From Palsa-1150 sp964531095 (GTDB lineage Bacteria > Myxococcota_A > Polyangia > Polyangiales > Polyangiaceae), in contig CAZHED010000001.1 of assembly GCA_964531095.1 (NCBI GenBank), positions 124,001-188,000 on the forward strand: DNA of 64,000 nt. Reading direction: 5' to 3'. Below the pieces are notes generated by a model, which had not been told where the DNA came from, did not search any database, and saw nothing but the letters and a program-made list of their open reading frames with translations. Shown in pieces: positions 62,159-64,000 of the stretch (positions are counted from its first letter, which is position 1; each line of letters starts with the position of its first letter). The position numbers and the translations under genes were made by a program.

Positions 62159-63546
62159 CGCCGACCGAAGTGGTGTTCAACCTCTCGTACGTCCTCGCCG
62201 CGGTCCTCTTCATCCTTTGCTTGCGCGGTCTTTCCGGACCGGAGTCCGCCCGCCGCGGGCTGGTGCTGGGCCAAGTCGGGATGCTCATCGCGGTCGTGGG
62301 CACGCTGCTGCACCGCGACATCGTCCGTTACGACTGGATCCTCGCCGGGCTCCTTCTGGGGAGCGTGATCGGTCTGGCCATCAGCGCATGGATCCCGATG
62401 ACCAAGATGCCGGAGCGGATCGCGCTCTCGCATTCGTTCGGCGGTCTGGCGACCGCGCTGGTCGGCGTCGCCGAGTACGAGCGCGAAGCTTCGCAGCTCA
62501 CCGAGTTCAAGATGGCTGCCCTCGGCTTCGAGACGTTCTTGGGCTTTCTCACGTTCACCGGCAGCATCATGGCCTTCGGCAAGCTCCAGGGCTTCATCCG
62601 GGGGGCGCCGATCACGTGGAAGGGCCAGAACGTCCTCAATGTGGGGCTCTTCGTCGGCTCGCTCGCGGCGATCGGCCTTCTGGTCGTACACCCCGAGATG
62701 CAGGGGGTCTTCCTCGCGATCGCGGGCAGCGGGCTGGCGGTGGGCGTGATGGCGGTTCTCCCTATCGGCGGCGCCGACATGCCGGTGGTCATCTCGCTGC
62801 TCAACTCGTACGCGGGCCTCGCCGCCTGCGCGACCGGCTTCGCGCTCAACAGCCAGATCCTCATCATCTGCGGCGCTCTCGACGGGTCCTCGGGCTTGCT
62901 CTTGTCGATGCTCATGAGCAAGGCGATGAACCGCAGCTTCGCGAACGTCCTCTTCGGCGCGTTTGGTACGGCGCTCGAGCCCACGTCCGCGGTGCCGCAG
63001 CTCGGTAGGTCGTACAACGAAGCGACGGTCGAGGATGCGGGGGCGGTGCTGAAGGCGTCGCAAACGGTCATCGTCGTGCCTGGATACGGCATGGCCGTGA
63101 GCCAGGCGCAGCACGCCGTGCGCGATCTGGCGGCGGCGCTCGAGCGGCGCGGCGTCGAAGTGAAGTACGCGATCCACCCGGTCGCGGGACGCATGCCGGG
63201 GCACATGAACGTTCTTCTGGCCGAGGCGAACGTCTCCTACGACAAGCTGTTCGACCTCGATGACATCAACGACGATTTCGCGCGCACCGACGCGGTCGTC
63301 GTCGTCGGGGCGAACGACGTCGTCAACCCGGCCGCGAAGAAGGATTCGTCGAGTCCCATCTACGGGATGCCCGTATTCCACGTAGAGCTGTCGCGCAGCG
63401 TCATCGTGCTCAAGCGCAGCATGAACCCGGGCTTCAGTGGCGTGGAGAACGAGCTCTTCTTTCAGCAAAACACGATGATGGTCCTCGGCGACGCGAAGAA
63501 GACGCTGCTCGCGATGATCGGCGAGCTCAAAGAAGGCGGTCACTAG
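62155..63546 (+). CDS. pntB: NAD(P) transhydrogenase beta subunit
   Basis: 463 residues from GTG 62155. Membrane half with FNLSYVLAAVLFILCLRGLS, LIAVVGTLLHRDI, HSFGGLATALVGVAEY and PVVISLLNSYAGLAA; NADP-binding domain III with VVPGYGMAVSQAQHAVRDLA, IHPVAGRMPGHMNVLLAEA and VVGANDVVNPAAKKDSSSPI. Proton-pumping beta subunit. Stop at 63546; the convergent barrel gene ends 13 bases later. Confidence 0.96.
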   Translation: MTPTEVVFNLSYVLAAVLFILCLRGLSGPESARRGLVLGQVGMLIAVVGTLLHRDIVRYDWILAGLLLGSVIGLAISAWIPMTKMPERIALSHSFGGLATALVGVAEYEREASQLTEFKMAALGFETFLGFLTFTGSIMAFGKLQGFIRGAPITWKGQNVLNVGLFVGSLAAIGLLVVHPEMQGVFLAIAGSGLAVGVMAVLPIGGADMPVVISLLNSYAGLAACATGFALNSQILIICGALDGSSGLLLSMLMSKAMNRSFANVLFGAFGTALEPTSAVPQLGRSYNEATVEDAGAVLKASQTVIVVPGYGMAVSQAQHAVRDLAAALERRGVEVKYAIHPVAGRMPGHMNVLLAEANVSYDKLFDLDDINDDFARTDAVVVVGANDVVNPAAKKDSSSPIYGMPVFHVELSRSVIVLKRSMNPGFSGVENELFFQQNTMMVLGDAKKTLLAMIGELKEGGH

Positions 63547-63559
63547 AGAGCGCATGGCG

Positions 63560-64000
63560 TTAGAGGTTCACGCCGACACTCAGCTTTAGAAGGGCGGCCG
63601 CCGCACCGTCCATTGCGTCGATGCGAAGTGTCGGGACAAAGGAGAAACGCCCCAAGTCCACGCTCGCCGCTCCCTCGAGCGATCCACCGATGGCGAAGTA
63701 GCTTCGGCTGGGAATCGACGGCACGTCTTCGCGAGCGAGGCCAAGGCCGAACGCAGCGTAAAAGCGGACGATCGAAACGCGCCTTCCGAGCAAGAAGCGC
63801 GGCTCGAGGAGCCACCCCGAACGGTTCCGCGGATCGCCGGAGTAGCAAGGTCGTGGGGACTGGCAACCAATGTTGTCGGTAGCGAACGATGAGATATTCG
63901 AGAAGCCAGTTGCCTCGAAGCCCGCGCCGAGCGCAGAGGTCAACCAGTAAGCGCCCGCCAGTCCGTAACGTGTGGCCAGCCCTGGTGTTTCACTGGTACG
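63560..64000 (-). CDS. Outer-membrane barrel protein, C-terminal part (5' end outside window)
   Basis: The frame is open to the right edge, so at least 146 residues are present and the N-terminus is missing. Strand-like segments (LAGAYWLTSALGAGFEAT, SIVRFYAAFGLGLA, SYFAIGGSLEGAASVDLGRF, LLKLSVGVNL at the C-terminus) suggest an outer-membrane beta-barrel. A Cys pair (CQSPRPC) lies in a loop. No family recognised. Confidence 0.6.
   Translation of the reverse strand, partial: RTSETPGLATRYGLAGAYWLTSALGAGFEATGFSNISSFATDNIGCQSPRPCYSGDPRNRSGWLLEPRFLLGRRVSIVRFYAAFGLGLAREDVPSIPSRSYFAIGGSLEGAASVDLGRFSFVPTLRIDAMDGAAAALLKLSVGVNL

Noticed and set aside
1..64000. Searched by eye for tRNA, rRNA, CRISPR, insertion sequences, integrases, phage genes and defence systems
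   Set aside because: None was recognised. The nucleotidyltransferase at 47269 was considered as a toxin but has no antitoxin partner.

Overview
The window is 64 kb of chromosomal DNA with about 65-70% GC and tightly packed genes, many joined by 4-base ATGA/GTGA overlaps. It most likely comes from a Polyangia-type myxobacterium. The reasons are the many lipoproteins with long Ser/Gly linkers, a MYXO-CTERM-like sorting tail on a secreted protease, an FHA protein and a Ser/Thr kinase beside the type IV pilus ATPases, proline-rich TPR/outer-membrane proteins, and exported cellulases. I saw no tRNA, rRNA, CRISPR array, insertion sequence or prophage. This is inference from gene style; no ribosomal marker is present.

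Layout. 0-7.5 kb: end of a CADD-like metal oxidase gene, a FadL-like porin, exported and lipoprotein enzymes, a secreted trypsin-like protease, a GH15 glucanase and a BASS-type transporter. 7.7-10.6 kb: a protein of ten near-identical helical repeats with an 8-residue period, then a DUF2254 membrane protein. 10.8-14.1 kb: an overlapping YtkA-like / outer-membrane / redoxin lipoprotein operon and a GH5 cellulase lipoprotein. 14.1-16.4 kb: a degenerate-receiver OmpR regulator overlapping pdxA, then a small exported protein ending at a terminator. 16.5-20.4 kb: a nickel module with NikR, TonB, a TonB-dependent receptor that carries its own N-terminal TonB domain, and a palindrome between the two divergent TonB/receptor genes. 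20.5-26.9 kb: a dtd operon led by a protein with 19 cysteines in strict three-residue register, an M15-like peptidase, a rhodanese-E1 fusion, and a Ser/Thr kinase-FHA pair. 27-29.9 kb: pilB and pilT.

29.9-38.2 kb: a TPR-methyltransferase and a four-gene two-component cluster whose first kinase is broken by an internal deletion/frameshift, then a large TPR membrane protein. 38.4-44.3 kb: a glutathione transferase, a 21-bp minisatellite, and the operon uppP-truD-exbB-exbD-tonB-udg on the minus strand. 44.6-50.7 kb: a carbohydrate-binding-like lipoprotein, a GH8 cellulase lipoprotein, a GSU2403-type nucleotidyltransferase, a serpin lipoprotein and an OmpA lipoprotein. 50.8-56.6 kb: DUF2760 and two divergent Hsp70 proteins with ribH set between them on the other strand. 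56.7-64 kb: a Cys-rich lipoprotein, a GNAT enzyme, a cytochrome c-like lipoprotein, a TPR/outer-membrane protein, the three-subunit proton-translocating transhydrogenase, and the start of another outer-membrane protein.

Themes: polysaccharide breakdown at the surface (GH5, GH8, GH15, CBM-like protein), two TonB energy systems (one apparently for nickel), and signalling coupled to type IV pili. The least explained elements are the octad-repeat protein, the 19-Cys protein operon, the NikR-linked receptor with its own TonB domain, and the collapsed histidine kinase.
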